64,000 nucleotides of DNA from JAFGVL01 sp963662245 (GCA_963662245.2 CAXXVQ010000002.1:1-64000), one strand, 5' to 3'. Positions 8,814 through 17,526 are shown, counted from the first letter of the stretch. The notes: a model not told the origin generated them from the letters alone. Numbers and translations: made by a program.

Positions 8814-9638
8814 TTAGTTCATGATACCGTAAGCAATCAACAAGTCTTCAAGCTCTTGGATTTGAAGAGGAGTTGGGATTACGAACATTTGGTTACCATC
8901 AATTTTCTTAGCTAATGCTCTGTATTCGTCAGCTTGAGGGTGAGTAGGTTCGAAATCGATAACAGTTTTTCTGTTGATTTCAGCGCGTTGAACCATGTTG
9001 TCACGAGGAACAAAGTGCATCATTTGAGTACCTAATTTTTTAGCAAGCTCTTCAATCATTTGGTATTCGTTGTCTACTTTACGAGAGTTACAAATCAAAC
9101 CTCCTAAACGAACTGTACCAGCTTGAGCGAATTTAGTAATACCTTTACAGATATTGTTAGCAGCATACATTGCCATCATCTCACCAGAACATACGATGTA
9201 GATTTCATCAGCTTTACCATCACGAATTGGCATAGCGAAACCACCACATACAACATCACCAAGTACATCATAGAATACATAGTCTAATTGTTTGTCCTCA
9301 TCATAAGCACCTAATTGCTCTAACAAGTTGATAGAAGTGATGATACCACGACCTGCGCAACCTACACCTGGTTCCGGACCACCTGATTCAACACAGCTAG
9401 TGTTACCGAATCCTGGTTTCATTACATCATCTAACTCAACATCTTCACCTTCATCACGAAGAGTATCCAATACAGTTTTTTGAGCTAAACCGTGAAGTAA
9501 TAGACGAGTTGAATCCGCTTTAGGGTCACATCCTACTACCATTACTTTTTTTCCCATTTCTGCTAATGCAGCTACAGTGTTTTGAGTTGTTGTACTTTTC
9601 CCAATACCACCTTTTCCATAAATCGCTACTTTTCTCAT
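8814..9638 (-). CDS. nifH: nitrogenase iron protein NifH
   Basis: NifH (dinitrogenase reductase) passes electrons from its 4Fe-4S cluster to the MoFe protein with ATP hydrolysis. The 274-residue form starting at ATG 9638 begins MRKVAIYGKGGIGKS with the P-loop at 8-15. An upstream in-frame ATG at 9698 would add 20 unconserved residues and overrun the promoter, so it is rejected. Cys94 and Cys131 are the cluster ligands. Arg97 in CAGRG corresponds to the ADP-ribosylation site of other species. It is the first gene of the nif operon, read from a sigma-54-like promoter at 9676-9690. Confidence 0.98.
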   Translation of the reverse strand: MRKVAIYGKGGIGKSTTTQNTVAALAEMGKKVMVVGCDPKADSTRLLLHGLAQKTVLDTLRDEGEDVELDDVMKPGFGNTSCVESGGPEPGVGCAGRGIITSINLLEQLGAYDEDKQLDYVFYDVLGDVVCGGFAMPIRDGKADEIYIVCSGEMMAMYAANNICKGITKFAQAGTVRLGGLICNSRKVDNEYQMIEELAKKLGTQMMHFVPRDNMVQRAEINRKTVIDFEPTHPQADEYRALAKKIDGNQMFVIPTPLQIQELEDLLIAYGIMN

Positions 9639-9675
9639 TTTTGTAAATTTTAAGTTAAACCTGACAACCCATATA

Positions 9676-9690
9676 TTAACAACCGTGCCA
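9676..9690 (-). promoter_or_regulatory. sigma-54-like promoter of the nifH operon
   Basis: The minus strand reads TGGCACG-GTTG-TTAA, 38 bases before the nifH ATG. The -24 box is perfect; the -12 box has AA where GC is usual, exactly as in the site upstream of nifE. nif operons are classically sigma-54 dependent, which supports the reading. Confidence 0.62.
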
Positions 9691-10008
9691 AAAAACAAAA
9701 TAACACTTCAACAAACACGAAAAATAACATTTATATCACTGATAATCTGATAAATAAATTTTGAAAAATATTTTTATAAAAATATCATATTAAAATCTAT
9801 TAAAAATAAAAGCTTACATTTTTCTACACAAAATGCAATATAGTTACCAATATGTAGGAAATAAAATTACTGTTTGGTAGTCTATTTAGAGGGCGTTTCA
9901 AGAGGATTAAAAGAAAAATAGCCTATCAATATTCAATGAAGGTAGGATGAGATTACAATAAGTGTATATTTGCAGCTATCTGTATTTATTTAATCACATT
10001 TCTATATT
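9691..10008. other. divergent intergenic region upstream of nifH
   Basis: It holds no gene. It contains the candidate activator site at 9845-9858 and is strongly AT-rich next to the nifH promoter. The promoter of the rightward gene at 10009 is not obvious. Confidence 0.5.
9845..9858 (-). promoter_or_regulatory. candidate activator site upstream of nifH
   Basis: The minus strand reads CCTACATATTGGTA, 155 bases upstream of the -24 box. The same word, CCTACATAWW, occurs three more times in the window, all next to nif-accessory or sigma-54-like promoters. A diverged mate, TTTCTACA (about 9827-9834), lies nearby in opposite orientation. It is a candidate binding site for the nif activator, by pattern only. 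Confidence 0.45.
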
Positions 10009-10437
10009 ATGAAGAGAATAGCAAACATACTTGCTTACTTATTTTTTAGCATCCTCTTATTTGCTCAAAGCCCTAATGTAACGCCACATCACTTTGAGTG
10101 TTATGGCAACAATACCTCTGTACCACTTCCTGATGATTTCCTAGGACCAAAGTATTTCCCATACGAAGGTGGTAGTATTGTCGACTTTTACACAGATGCC
10201 GACACTTGTGTAGTATCTATGCTGTGTGGTGAGACAGGTGAGTTAAAACTGGATGAGACTTATACATTAATCACGGAGAAAAGTTCTGAGAACAGCATGT
10301 ATTTTTACAGTGAAGTAAAAAACAAATATGCCAGAAAGGTAAGAACAGCTGAATACATAATAATGTATGACCACGCTAATGACAGTAGAAAAGAGATACT
10401 GGATAAGATATTTGATTACTTACAGAATAAGTATTAA
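10009..10437 (+). CDS. small secreted hypothetical protein
   Basis: This 142-residue protein begins with a signal peptide (MKRIANILAYLFFSILLFAQ, cleavage near residue 20). The mature part has an acidic beta-rich body, with Cys residues at the FECYGN, DTCVV and MLCGE positions, and a basic helical end. No family is recognised. It is a single gene closed by a strong terminator and divergent from nifH, so it could be co-regulated, but nothing shows this. Confidence 0.7.
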   Translation: MKRIANILAYLFFSILLFAQSPNVTPHHFECYGNNTSVPLPDDFLGPKYFPYEGGSIVDFYTDADTCVVSMLCGETGELKLDETYTLITEKSSENSMYFYSEVKNKYARKVRTAEYIIMYDHANDSRKEILDKIFDYLQNKY

Positions 10438-10440
10438 TAA

Positions 10441-10468
10441 AAAAGGTGCTGCGAAAACAGCACCTTTT
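10441..10468. terminator. bidirectional terminator
   Basis: AAAAGGTGCTG (10441-10451) pairs with CAGCACCTTTT (10458-10468), with A and T tracts on the two sides. It ends the gene at 10009 and the convergent SulP gene. Confidence 0.85.
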
Positions 10469-10471
10469 TTA

Positions 10472-12001
10472 TTAGAATTTATTTACCATTACCTTATAGG
10501 TAGGATCATCAACAATATTTACTTCAATTAGCTCTTCAGCATTTTTCAAGAGCTTCAAGCAGTCAGGACTTAGATGTTTCAATTGCACCTTCTTCCCTTC
10601 TTTATGGTAACGCTCAGTTAGTTTATTTAAAGCCTCAATGGCAGACATATCTACAATACGGCTTTCCTCAAAGTTTATTACTACTTGTTTGGGATCATTG
10701 TGTACATCAAACTTTTCATTAAAGGCTGCAATAGAACCAAAAAACAATGGTCCATATATTTCATAGTGTTTCACGCCATTCTCATCTACTGATTTGCGTG
10801 CACGGATGCGTTTTGCATTATCCCAAGCAAAAGCCAAGGCTGCAATGATTACACCTATAAGTACTGCTAAAGCCAAATTATGTAGGAATACCGTTACTAA
10901 TGTTACCATTACCATTACAAAAACATCTGTTTTAGGCATTTTGGTAAAGGTTTTCAAACTAGCCCACTCAAATGTACCTATTGACACCATAATCATTAGT
11001 CCGGTTAGAGCTGCCAAAGGAACCTTTTCAATAATGCTTGAACCAAACATGATAAACATTAATAACATAACAGATGCAACTATACCAGACAAGCGAGCAC
11101 GAGCACCATTACTTATATTAATAAGACTTTGACCAATCATAGCACAACCACCCATACCTGAGAATAAACCCGAAAGGATATTTGCACTACCTTGCGCAAT
11201 TGCTTCTTTATTTCCAAAACCACGAGATTCTGTTATTTCGTCTACAATATTAAGTGTCAATAAGCTCTCAATAAGACCTACACCAGCTACAATAGCAGCA
11301 TATGGGAAAATAATTTTCAGTGTTTCAAAATCAAAAGGGATAGCCGGAATATGGAATGGAGGGAAACCACCAGCAATAGGTGCCATATCTCCTACTGTTT
11401 TAGTATCTAATCCAAATGCTGTAACCAATGCAAAAATGGTCAAAATAGCCGCTAAAGATGCTGGAACAACTTTAGTCAGTTTAGGTAAGAAACGGATAAT
11501 CGCCATAGTAACTAATACTAACCCAAGCATCATATATAATGCGTTTCCGCTTAACCAATTGCCGTCAGCATCCTGAAATTGCACTAATTGTGACATGAAA
11601 ATGATAATAGCCAAACCATTAACAAAGCCATAAATAACAGGTTGTGGCACAAGACGCATTAGCTTACCTAACTTTAATGTACCTGCTAATACTTGAAGTA
11701 TTCCAGCTAGCACTACTGTAGCGAAAATATATTCAACGCCGTGTGATTTGGATAAAGCTACAAGCACTACTGCTACAGCCCCAGTTGCTCCGGAAATCAT
11801 ACCCGGACGACCACCAAAAATAGAAGTCACGAATCCCATCATAAATGCAGCATAAAGACCTGTCAAAGGTGATACACCTGCAATAAATGAGAATGCAACG
11901 GCTTCAGGAACCAGCGCCATGGCAACAGTTAAACCTGATAAAATCTCGGTTTTGTAATTAACCTTCTGCGAAAAATCAAATAAATTTAAAACTCGTTTCA
12001 T
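10472..12001 (-). CDS. SulP-family inorganic anion transporter with STAS domain
   Basis: SulP proteins carry sulfate, bicarbonate or related anions, often with Na+ or H+. The start at 12001 (MKRVLNLFDFSQ) is preferred over 12019 because it matches the family's usual N-terminus. Residues 15-400 hold the transmembrane core, with the family signatures LVPEAVAFSFIAGVSPLTGLYAAF and RLVPQPVIYGFVNGLA. The last 90 residues form a STAS domain with the VDMSAIEAL strand-helix. The substrate cannot be told from sequence. It is a single gene on this strand ending at a shared terminator. Confidence 0.88.
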   Translation of the reverse strand: MKRVLNLFDFSQKVNYKTEILSGLTVAMALVPEAVAFSFIAGVSPLTGLYAAFMMGFVTSIFGGRPGMISGATGAVAVVLVALSKSHGVEYIFATVVLAGILQVLAGTLKLGKLMRLVPQPVIYGFVNGLAIIIFMSQLVQFQDADGNWLSGNALYMMLGLVLVTMAIIRFLPKLTKVVPASLAAILTIFALVTAFGLDTKTVGDMAPIAGGFPPFHIPAIPFDFETLKIIFPYAAIVAGVGLIESLLTLNIVDEITESRGFGNKEAIAQGSANILSGLFSGMGGCAMIGQSLINISNGARARLSGIVASVMLLMFIMFGSSIIEKVPLAALTGLMIMVSIGTFEWASLKTFTKMPKTDVFVMVMVTLVTVFLHNLALAVLIGVIIAALAFAWDNAKRIRARKSVDENGVKHYEIYGPLFFGSIAAFNEKFDVHNDPKQVVINFEESRIVDMSAIEALNKLTERYHKEGKKVQLKHLSPDCLKLLKNAEELIEVNIVDDPTYKVMVNKF

Positions 12002-12112
12002 GTGTTTAGATAATAGCAATTAATCAACAAATTATATACTTACCCACACCTATATGCTATACTATAAGTGTAAAATTAAAAGGCTGCAAAGATAGGCTTT
12101 TTGAGCCTATAT

Positions 12113-12715
12113 TTATAAACCTAAGATATTGGAGATGTTTATACTAGGCGTATCTTGAAAATCTAACATGGCGTTAATCATCTTAGCTTCAGTATACTTA
12201 GAAAGGTCAGAAGGTGTGATTCTTTTTTCTTTTAAAATGCCGTTCGCAAGCAATTCTTGGCGTTTTGTACCATTTAGGAGATATGTGTCAGGTGTGTACC
12301 AGTCAGTACCGTCAAAGAATGCAATATTGGAATATGAAGTGTCGGTCAGGCAACCATCTTTCACTATTATAATCTCGTCAGCCCCAGCTTTTTGTGCAAC
12401 AAGAGTCGTTAATGCAGAGCGATCTTCATATTTCAGATGGTAATCAATATTGCCCCCATCTACAAGTTTCAATGACTTTACAACTCTAGGTATATATGCT
12501 GTAAACTCAATTGCTTCAATTGTATCTGTATATAATACACGACATTTATATACGCCATTAGTAAGTTCTTCCGGAATTTTGATTGCTTCAGCAAGATCAA
12601 TATCATATATAGAACCAAAAGCTTCTCTCCTAGCCTTATTCATGCGCTCATTGTGATATTTCACATTGCACAGGCACTTATTTTCTATTTTAAGGCTTTC
12701 TACTAATCGGCACAT
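12113..12715 (-). CDS. pabC: aminodeoxychorismate lyase-like class IV aminotransferase PabC
   Basis: This class IV PLP enzyme is predicted to turn 4-amino-4-deoxychorismate into p-aminobenzoate for folate synthesis. At 200 residues it is short for the fold, as usual for Bacteroidota PabC. Lys95 in HLKYEDRSAL fits the PLP lysine, and the motif GCLTDTSYSNIAFF (about 141-154) is the cofactor-phosphate and substrate segment. Its start overlaps the end of pabB by 26 bases, so the two are translationally coupled in one operon. Confidence 0.85.
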   Translation of the reverse strand: MCRLVESLKIENKCLCNVKYHNERMNKARREAFGSIYDIDLAEAIKIPEELTNGVYKCRVLYTDTIEAIEFTAYIPRVVKSLKLVDGGNIDYHLKYEDRSALTTLVAQKAGADEIIIVKDGCLTDTSYSNIAFFDGTDWYTPDTYLLNGTKRQELLANGILKEKRITPSDLSKYTEAKMINAMLDFQDTPSINISNILGL

Positions 12716-13673
12716 ATATTTTATTTAGCATTTCGTTATACTCTGATTCAGGATCACTAAAAGCAGTTATTCCACCACCACTTTTGTACACATATCCATC
12801 TGGAGTTTTCTCTATAAAACGAATCATCACAGCAGAATCAAGACTTTCACCATCAAACACGCCAAAAACGCCTGTATAGAAACCTCTGTCGTAATTCTCA
12901 GCATCAAGGATGATTTCCACCGTTTTTGGCTTTGGCGCACCACTGATAGAACCTGCAGGTAACAAAGTGAACATAATATCACCAATTTGTGCTTGCCAAT
13001 TTTCGGGCAAACAGCCTTTAATCTCAGAACTCACTTGTAATAAGCATCCTCTATCGGTTTCTAGCTCATCTATATAGCGAAATCGGGTTACTTCCACATT
13101 TTCACTTACCATGCTCAGATCATTGCGAATAAGATCTACAATAGTGTAGTGTTCTGCTTTTTCTTTCGGATTATTGAGAATCAACTCGTGTGCATTGGGT
13201 AAAGTTGCATCAATGGTTCCCTTCATTGGGTATGATGCTATCTCACCATTTTGTATGCTTACAAATGTTTCAGGTGAAAATACCACAAATTGATCTTTAT
13301 ACAGTAATTTATATTTTGCTACAGCCTGATTATATACGGTTTGTAAGTCAACATTCAGACTTATAGGGGTTTGGCAGGTCAAATTTACTAAAAAGCTATT
13401 TCCCTGCTTGATATTTCGGATAACTTCCTGAATTTGAGAATCATAAACATCTTGCGAATATCCTTTATGGATAGCAGAAGTTTGCTCAGTAGCAGATTTT
13501 ACCGCCTTTTCTTGTTTAGATCCGGGGATAGCAAACTGAATATCAGCAGTATCAATATCACTCAAAGCCAATACCTCTGATTGCTGTTGCTTAAAATCAA
13601 TCATAAAGAAAAACGGGCGTTTCTCCTCTCCTAATTGATTCATCTTATGTATGGCTTCCTGCTTTGTTAACAT
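12690..13673 (-). CDS. pabB: aminodeoxychorismate synthase component I PabB
   Basis: PabB aminates chorismate in folate synthesis. The 327 residues cover the chorismate-binding domain: YPMKGTID (about 148-155), HYTIVDLIRNDLSMV (about 175-189), LLPAGSISGAPKPKTVEI (about 236-253) and GFYTGVFGVFDG. The shorter N-terminus lacks the tryptophan-binding part seen in TrpE, which, with the adjoining pabC, favours PabB. No glutamine amidotransferase gene (PabA) is in the window. Confidence 0.9.
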   Translation of the reverse strand: MLTKQEAIHKMNQLGEEKRPFFFMIDFKQQQSEVLALSDIDTADIQFAIPGSKQEKAVKSATEQTSAIHKGYSQDVYDSQIQEVIRNIKQGNSFLVNLTCQTPISLNVDLQTVYNQAVAKYKLLYKDQFVVFSPETFVSIQNGEIASYPMKGTIDATLPNAHELILNNPKEKAEHYTIVDLIRNDLSMVSENVEVTRFRYIDELETDRGCLLQVSSEIKGCLPENWQAQIGDIMFTLLPAGSISGAPKPKTVEIILDAENYDRGFYTGVFGVFDGESLDSAVMIRFIEKTPDGYVYKSGGGITAFSDPESEYNEMLNKIYVPISRKP

Positions 13674-13752
13674 AACTGCAAAGATATAGAATAATAAATG
13701 AGGAATGAAGAATAAAGAATTGTTTCAGATATTGTCATTGTATATGTGTTAG

Positions 13753-13772
13753 AGACGGAGCGCGCTCCGTCT
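13753..13772. repeat. GC-rich 20-bp palindrome, copy 1
   Basis: AGACGGAGCGCGCTCCGTCT is a perfect palindrome in an otherwise AT-rich spacer. The same sequence recurs at 35932, 37075 and, shortened, at 40376. It is a short dispersed REP-like element and stands out by base composition. Confidence 0.85.
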
Positions 13773-13836
13773 GTACTCAATTTAATCGATGGTAATATAT
13801 CTAAATCTCCTTTCCTGTCACAACATCCAAATACTC

Positions 13837-13850
13837 CCTACATAAATGTA
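13837..13850 (+). promoter_or_regulatory. candidate nif-type activator site
   Basis: CCTACATAAATGTA lies 81 bases upstream of the sigma-54-like promoter at 13918, the usual distance for an enhancer-binding activator. It differs at one position from the site at 22708. Confidence 0.45.
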
Positions 13851-13917
13851 AACTATTTAGGTATAGAAACTCTTAATTAAAACACAAATATACTAATAAC
13901 CAATAAGTTAATCACAT

Positions 13918-13932
13918 TGGCACAGTTTCTGA
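13918..13932 (+). promoter_or_regulatory. sigma-54-like promoter of the gene at 13972
   Basis: TGGCACA-GTTT-CTGA has a perfect -24 TGGCAC and a partial -12, 40 bases before the start codon. The spacing equals that of the nifH and nifE sites. Confidence 0.45.
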
Positions 13933-13971
13933 AATGTATAGAGAAAATTATTTACCAAAAACATTACGATT

Positions 13972-14382
13972 ATGGACATTATGCACGACGAAACAACATT
14001 AGCTCTTGCGGCTTATGATGAAGGAAAGAAATATTTGAATACACTTTTTAAAACATTAGAGAAAAAAAGCAAGTTTACAAATGACCTTTTATATGGGATG
14101 AGTGTAATGTGCTTTGAAAAATTATTTGTAGCCTATACCGCTCATATGGGTTTTATGGCCGAACACCATATGCCAATGGCATTATATAATGAGGCAAAAA
14201 GTCTTGATAAGGATTTTCCTGAAGAATTTAGAGAAACTGCTAAACTAATGTCACAGTTTGAAAGCATTTGTTCTATGGATGGTTTTGGGTATAAGACTCC
14301 TACTGATGAGGAATTGAAAGCAATGATTGTGGGTCTAATTGAAATAGACAAATACATTGGAGATAAGATTACAGCTGAATAA
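13972..14382 (+). CDS. hypothetical helical protein, candidate nif-regulon member
   Basis: This 136-residue protein is predicted all-helical and without signal peptide. The layout (helices around LAAYDEGKKYLNTLFKTL, GMSVMCFEKLFVAYTAH and EEFRETAKLMSQFESICSM) recalls HEPN-like bundles, but the catalytic R-x4-6-H of HEPN RNases is not seen. No family is recognised with confidence. It is monocistronic, with a sigma-54-like promoter and an upstream CCTACATAAATGTA site like those near the nif genes. It ends in a very strong terminator. A role in nitrogen fixation is an inference from these sites. Confidence 0.75.
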   Translation: MDIMHDETTLALAAYDEGKKYLNTLFKTLEKKSKFTNDLLYGMSVMCFEKLFVAYTAHMGFMAEHHMPMALYNEAKSLDKDFPEEFRETAKLMSQFESICSMDGFGYKTPTDEELKAMIVGLIEIDKYIGDKITAE

Positions 14383-14397
14383 GCGGATCTCATATAT

Positions 14398-14441
14398 GCA
14401 AAAGAAAAGCAGTCAAATAAATTTGACTGCTTTTCTTTTGC
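14398..14441 (+). terminator. strong terminator hairpin
   Basis: A 21-bp perfect stem (14398-14418 with 14421-14441) with only two bases between the arms, starting 16 bases past the stop of the gene at 13972. Confidence 0.85.
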
Positions 14442-14481
14442 ATAAAGTTTGATTACTTTTGAGCTAGTTACAGACAAGATA

Positions 14482-14823
14482 ATGATAAGTAAGTTCAAAC
14501 ATATTTTTTCAATCTCATTGGTGGTAATTCTATTATTACCAATGTCATTAAAGGGGTTTGATGCGCACTTACACCAACACGATAACTTTCATTGCACCTC
14601 AAAAACGGAAAAGCATTTTCATAAGCATCATGAAAAATGCCCTATTTCTAGTTTTGAGTTATCCATATTTTCTGTAGCAAAACATGTACAAACAATACAA
14701 AAGCACAATTATTTTATAAAGAAAAGTGCTATTTATGATTTTGTATACTATAACAATAGTTTAAAATATCTATTCTTATTACGAGCACCTCCAGCTTTTA
14801 CAGATGAGACCATCATATCTTAA
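14482..14823 (+). CDS. His-rich secreted protein preceding a TonB receptor
   Basis: From ATG 14482 the product is about 113 residues (MISKFKHIFSISLVVILLLP). An earlier ATG at 14449 would put eleven charged residues before the signal peptide and is less likely. The mature part opens with a histidine-rich stretch (DAHLHQHDNFHC, EKHFHKHHEKC) and ends RAPPAF. Such small His-rich exported proteins occur directly upstream of metal-related TonB receptors in Bacteroidota, as here (46 bases to the next gene). Zinc or copper binding is inferred from composition. Confidence 0.7.
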   Translation: MISKFKHIFSISLVVILLLPMSLKGFDAHLHQHDNFHCTSKTEKHFHKHHEKCPISSFELSIFSVAKHVQTIQKHNYFIKKSAIYDFVYYNNSLKYLFLLRAPPAFTDETIIS

Positions 14824-14868
14824 AATGATGTAATAAACTTATTTGTAAACATTTAAACTCGTAATAAA

Positions 14869-17100
14869 ATGAAAAAAAACATTTTACTGGCTTTTCTGTG
14901 TCTTACTGTAACCTTAGTAAACGCTCAAAACCAGATAAAAGGTAAAGTGACAGATATAAATAATAATCCATTAGTTGGAGCAACCGTTGCCTTACCTGAA
15001 CTTAATAAGGGAATAATCACAAATCAAAAAGGTGAATATCTTATTAATAATATTCCCAAAGGAAAAATCAAACTCCAGTTTTCATATGTTGGCTATAATA
15101 CTGAAATTAAATCAGTAGATATCTCACAAGCTGAAAATATTGTTGATATTACATTAACCACTGCCATAATACAAACACAAGAAGTTGTAATTACAGGCGG
15201 TTATGTGAGTTCTCAACACGAAAATGCTGTAAAAATTGATGTATTAAGAAGCAAAGACATTGCCTTATCGGGAACGCCAAATTTTATGGAGGCTTTAACC
15301 AAAGTTCCTGGAGTTGACATGATTGCGAAAGGACAAGGTGTATCAAAACCTGTAATACGAGGTCTTTCGATGAATGATGTTTTAGTGCTAAATAATGGCG
15401 TTAGACTAGAAAACTACCAGTTTAGTGAAAATCATCCATTAGGCATAGATGAAAACGATGTAGAAAGAGTCGAAATCATTAAAGGGCCGGCTTCTTTGCT
15501 TTATGGATCTGATGCAATAGGTGGAGTTATTAACTTTATTAAAGAAAAGCCTGCCCCAGTTGGCTCTATACAAGGTGATTACCAATTGCAGTTGCACTCC
15601 AATACACAAGGAATGAATAATAGTCTTGGAATAAAAGGAGCTTCTAAAAATTTCTTTGGCGGAATGCGCTTTGGCAATAAGACTCACGCCGATTACTTAC
15701 AAGGAGGTGGCGACTTCGTGCCTAATTCACGCTTTAATGAGACCACTTTCAATGCCAATGCCGGATATACAGGAAAGATAGGTACATTCAAACTCTTTTA
15801 TGATTATTTCAAGCAAGATTTAGGAATGACCGTAGGAGCTGTAAATTCTTTAATTAAAGAACGAGGGCGAAAAAATGAGATTTGGTATCAAGATTTGGGG
15901 CATCAAATACTTTCATCTCAAAACAGCTTATTTTTAGGTGGGTTCAAGTGGGATATTAATGTGGCATACCAAAGTGCATTAAGAAAACTAGAAACGACTC
16001 TGGATGTTCCTTTTGTGGAGATGAACCTAAATACACTTACTTATGAATCCAAACTGTATCTACCGTCTAGTAACAAATCAGAATATATTATTGGTCTGCA
16101 AGGTATGTCGCAGGATAATAGAAACTTGCATAACAGAGCTTCACAGTTTTTACCGAATGCTGATATAAATAATATTGGATTTTTAGGTTTAGCTCAATAT
16201 ACTTTTTTTAAGAAGCTAAAGGTTCAAGGTGGAGTAAGATATGACATGTATAATACTGATACTTATGCATTAGGAACAGAAGGAACCAGTAATTATCACG
16301 CCCCAGTTAGCAAAGAATTATCAAACTTTAATGGATCACTGGGTGCAACTTATCATCTAAGTAAAAAGACAATACTTAGAGCCAACTTTGCGAAAGGTTA
16401 CCGTGTACCCAACTTATCTGAACTTACTTCAAACGGAATGCACGGAAATAGATATGAAATCGGGAATGAGGACTTATCCCCAGAAGATTCATATGAAACA
16501 GATATTAGCATGCATTATCATGGTGATTTCTTGTCCTTTGATTTAGCTGGGTTTTACAATATAATCAATGATTATATTTATATCTCACCTACTCCAGACA
16601 CCACTTCATCAGGTGTTGGGATTTATCGTTTTTCACAAACAGATGCAGTGCTTTATGGTGGTGAAGCGGGTGTTCATTTTCACCCGAAATCATTGCCATG
16701 GCTACATATAGAAGGGAACTATTCTTCTGTTATTGGTGAACAAACTAATGGTGATTATTTGCCATTTATTCCTGCACAAAAATTCCGATATGAGGTAAGA
16801 GCAGAATCAAAAAAGATAGGCTTCCTTATAAAACCATCGGTTAAGTTCTCTGTCCTAACAGCATTTGAACAAGACCACCCATCAGCTTACGAAACCGCAA
16901 CTGATGGATATACACTTGTGAACTTTAGTGCGAATACTGATTTCTTGATATTTAAACAAAGTCTAAACTTAGGCATATCTGTAAATAATATCTTTGACAC
17001 CCAATACTATGACCATTTGTCTACTCTAAAAGATTTAGGGTATTATAATCAAGGACGGAATGTTTGTGTCTCATTGAAAGTCCCATTTGGAACTATGTAA
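14869..17100 (+). CDS. TonB-dependent outer-membrane receptor, probably metal uptake
   Basis: This 743-residue protein has a signal peptide (residues 1-19, ending VNAQ) and a carboxypeptidase-regulatory-like domain (about 21-105: IKGKVTDINNNPLVGATVAL). The plug domain follows (about 115-235, with VPGVDMIAKGQGVSKPVIRG and VERVEIIKGPASLLYGSDAIGG), then a 22-strand barrel ending in an aromatic strand. It follows the His-rich secreted protein, suggesting import of a metal or metal complex across the outer membrane. No SusD partner is present, so glycan uptake is unlikely. Confidence 0.88.
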   Translation: MKKNILLAFLCLTVTLVNAQNQIKGKVTDINNNPLVGATVALPELNKGIITNQKGEYLINNIPKGKIKLQFSYVGYNTEIKSVDISQAENIVDITLTTAIIQTQEVVITGGYVSSQHENAVKIDVLRSKDIALSGTPNFMEALTKVPGVDMIAKGQGVSKPVIRGLSMNDVLVLNNGVRLENYQFSENHPLGIDENDVERVEIIKGPASLLYGSDAIGGVINFIKEKPAPVGSIQGDYQLQLHSNTQGMNNSLGIKGASKNFFGGMRFGNKTHADYLQGGGDFVPNSRFNETTFNANAGYTGKIGTFKLFYDYFKQDLGMTVGAVNSLIKERGRKNEIWYQDLGHQILSSQNSLFLGGFKWDINVAYQSALRKLETTLDVPFVEMNLNTLTYESKLYLPSSNKSEYIIGLQGMSQDNRNLHNRASQFLPNADINNIGFLGLAQYTFFKKLKVQGGVRYDMYNTDTYALGTEGTSNYHAPVSKELSNFNGSLGATYHLSKKTILRANFAKGYRVPNLSELTSNGMHGNRYEIGNEDLSPEDSYETDISMHYHGDFLSFDLAGFYNIINDYIYISPTPDTTSSGVGIYRFSQTDAVLYGGEAGVHFHPKSLPWLHIEGNYSSVIGEQTNGDYLPFIPAQKFRYEVRAESKKIGFLIKPSVKFSVLTAFEQDHPSAYETATDGYTLVNFSANTDFLIFKQSLNLGISVNNIFDTQYYDHLSTLKDLGYYNQGRNVCVSLKVPFGTM

Positions 17101-17117
17101 ATAGCAATTAAAACTAA

Positions 17118-17150
17118 AAAAGGTTCAGCCACAAAAAAACTGAACCTTTT
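17118..17150. terminator. bidirectional terminator
   Basis: AAAAGGTTCAG (17118-17128) pairs with CTGAACCTTTT (17140-17150), between the convergent TonB receptor and Spy-like genes. Confidence 0.8.
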
Positions 17151-17154
17151 CTTT

Positions 17155-17526
17155 TTATCGTCTTTCAGGAGGACGCATATGTTCTTCCATAAATTTGATG
17201 TATTCCTCGTACTTATCTTCAGAAAGCACTTCTTTTACCTTTGCATCCCGCTCTTTGTTTAGCTCATCCATTTTTGATGGTTCTGGTCTTGAACTACTTT
17301 TATGCATTGCATCCATTTGCTCTCCAAAGTCCGTAAAGATATCCTTTAATGAAGCTTCTTCTTCAGAACTTAGTGTTAGCTTGTCAGAAATCTCTCCCAC
17401 TATCCTTTCTGTCATATCCGCTGCTGATGGTGGTGTTCCGCCTCCTTTAGGTGGCTGTGCAAATAACACTGCCCCAAGCGTAAGTGCTAACACGCTGGCT
17501 AGCATTGCTCTAAATATCGTTTTCAT
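17155..17526 (-). CDS. Spy/CpxP-like periplasmic protein
   Basis: This 123-residue exported protein has a signal peptide ending near residue 24 (VLFAQPPKGG). The mature helical part contains the repeated layout LTLSSEEEASLKDIFTDF ... VKEVLSEDKYEEYIKFMEEH, typical of Spy/CpxP-type or LTXXQ-like proteins in Bacteroidota. Such proteins are periplasmic chaperones or metal-stress sensors in other bacteria, and its neighbours (a His-rich protein and a TonB receptor) fit an envelope-metal role. The exact function is unknown. Confidence 0.65.
   Translation of the reverse strand: MKTIFRAMLASVLALTLGAVLFAQPPKGGGTPPSAADMTERIVGEISDKLTLSSEEEASLKDIFTDFGEQMDAMHKSSSRPEPSKMDELNKERDAKVKEVLSEDKYEEYIKFMEEHMRPPERR

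Noticed and set aside
6166..9638. An alternative (vanadium or iron-only) nitrogenase
   Set aside because: No anfG/vnfG delta-subunit gene lies between D and K, and NifD keeps the MoFe-type ligand spacing.
9639..9698. Longer NifH starting at 9698
   Set aside because: The 20 extra residues are not part of NifH and would be encoded across the promoter region.
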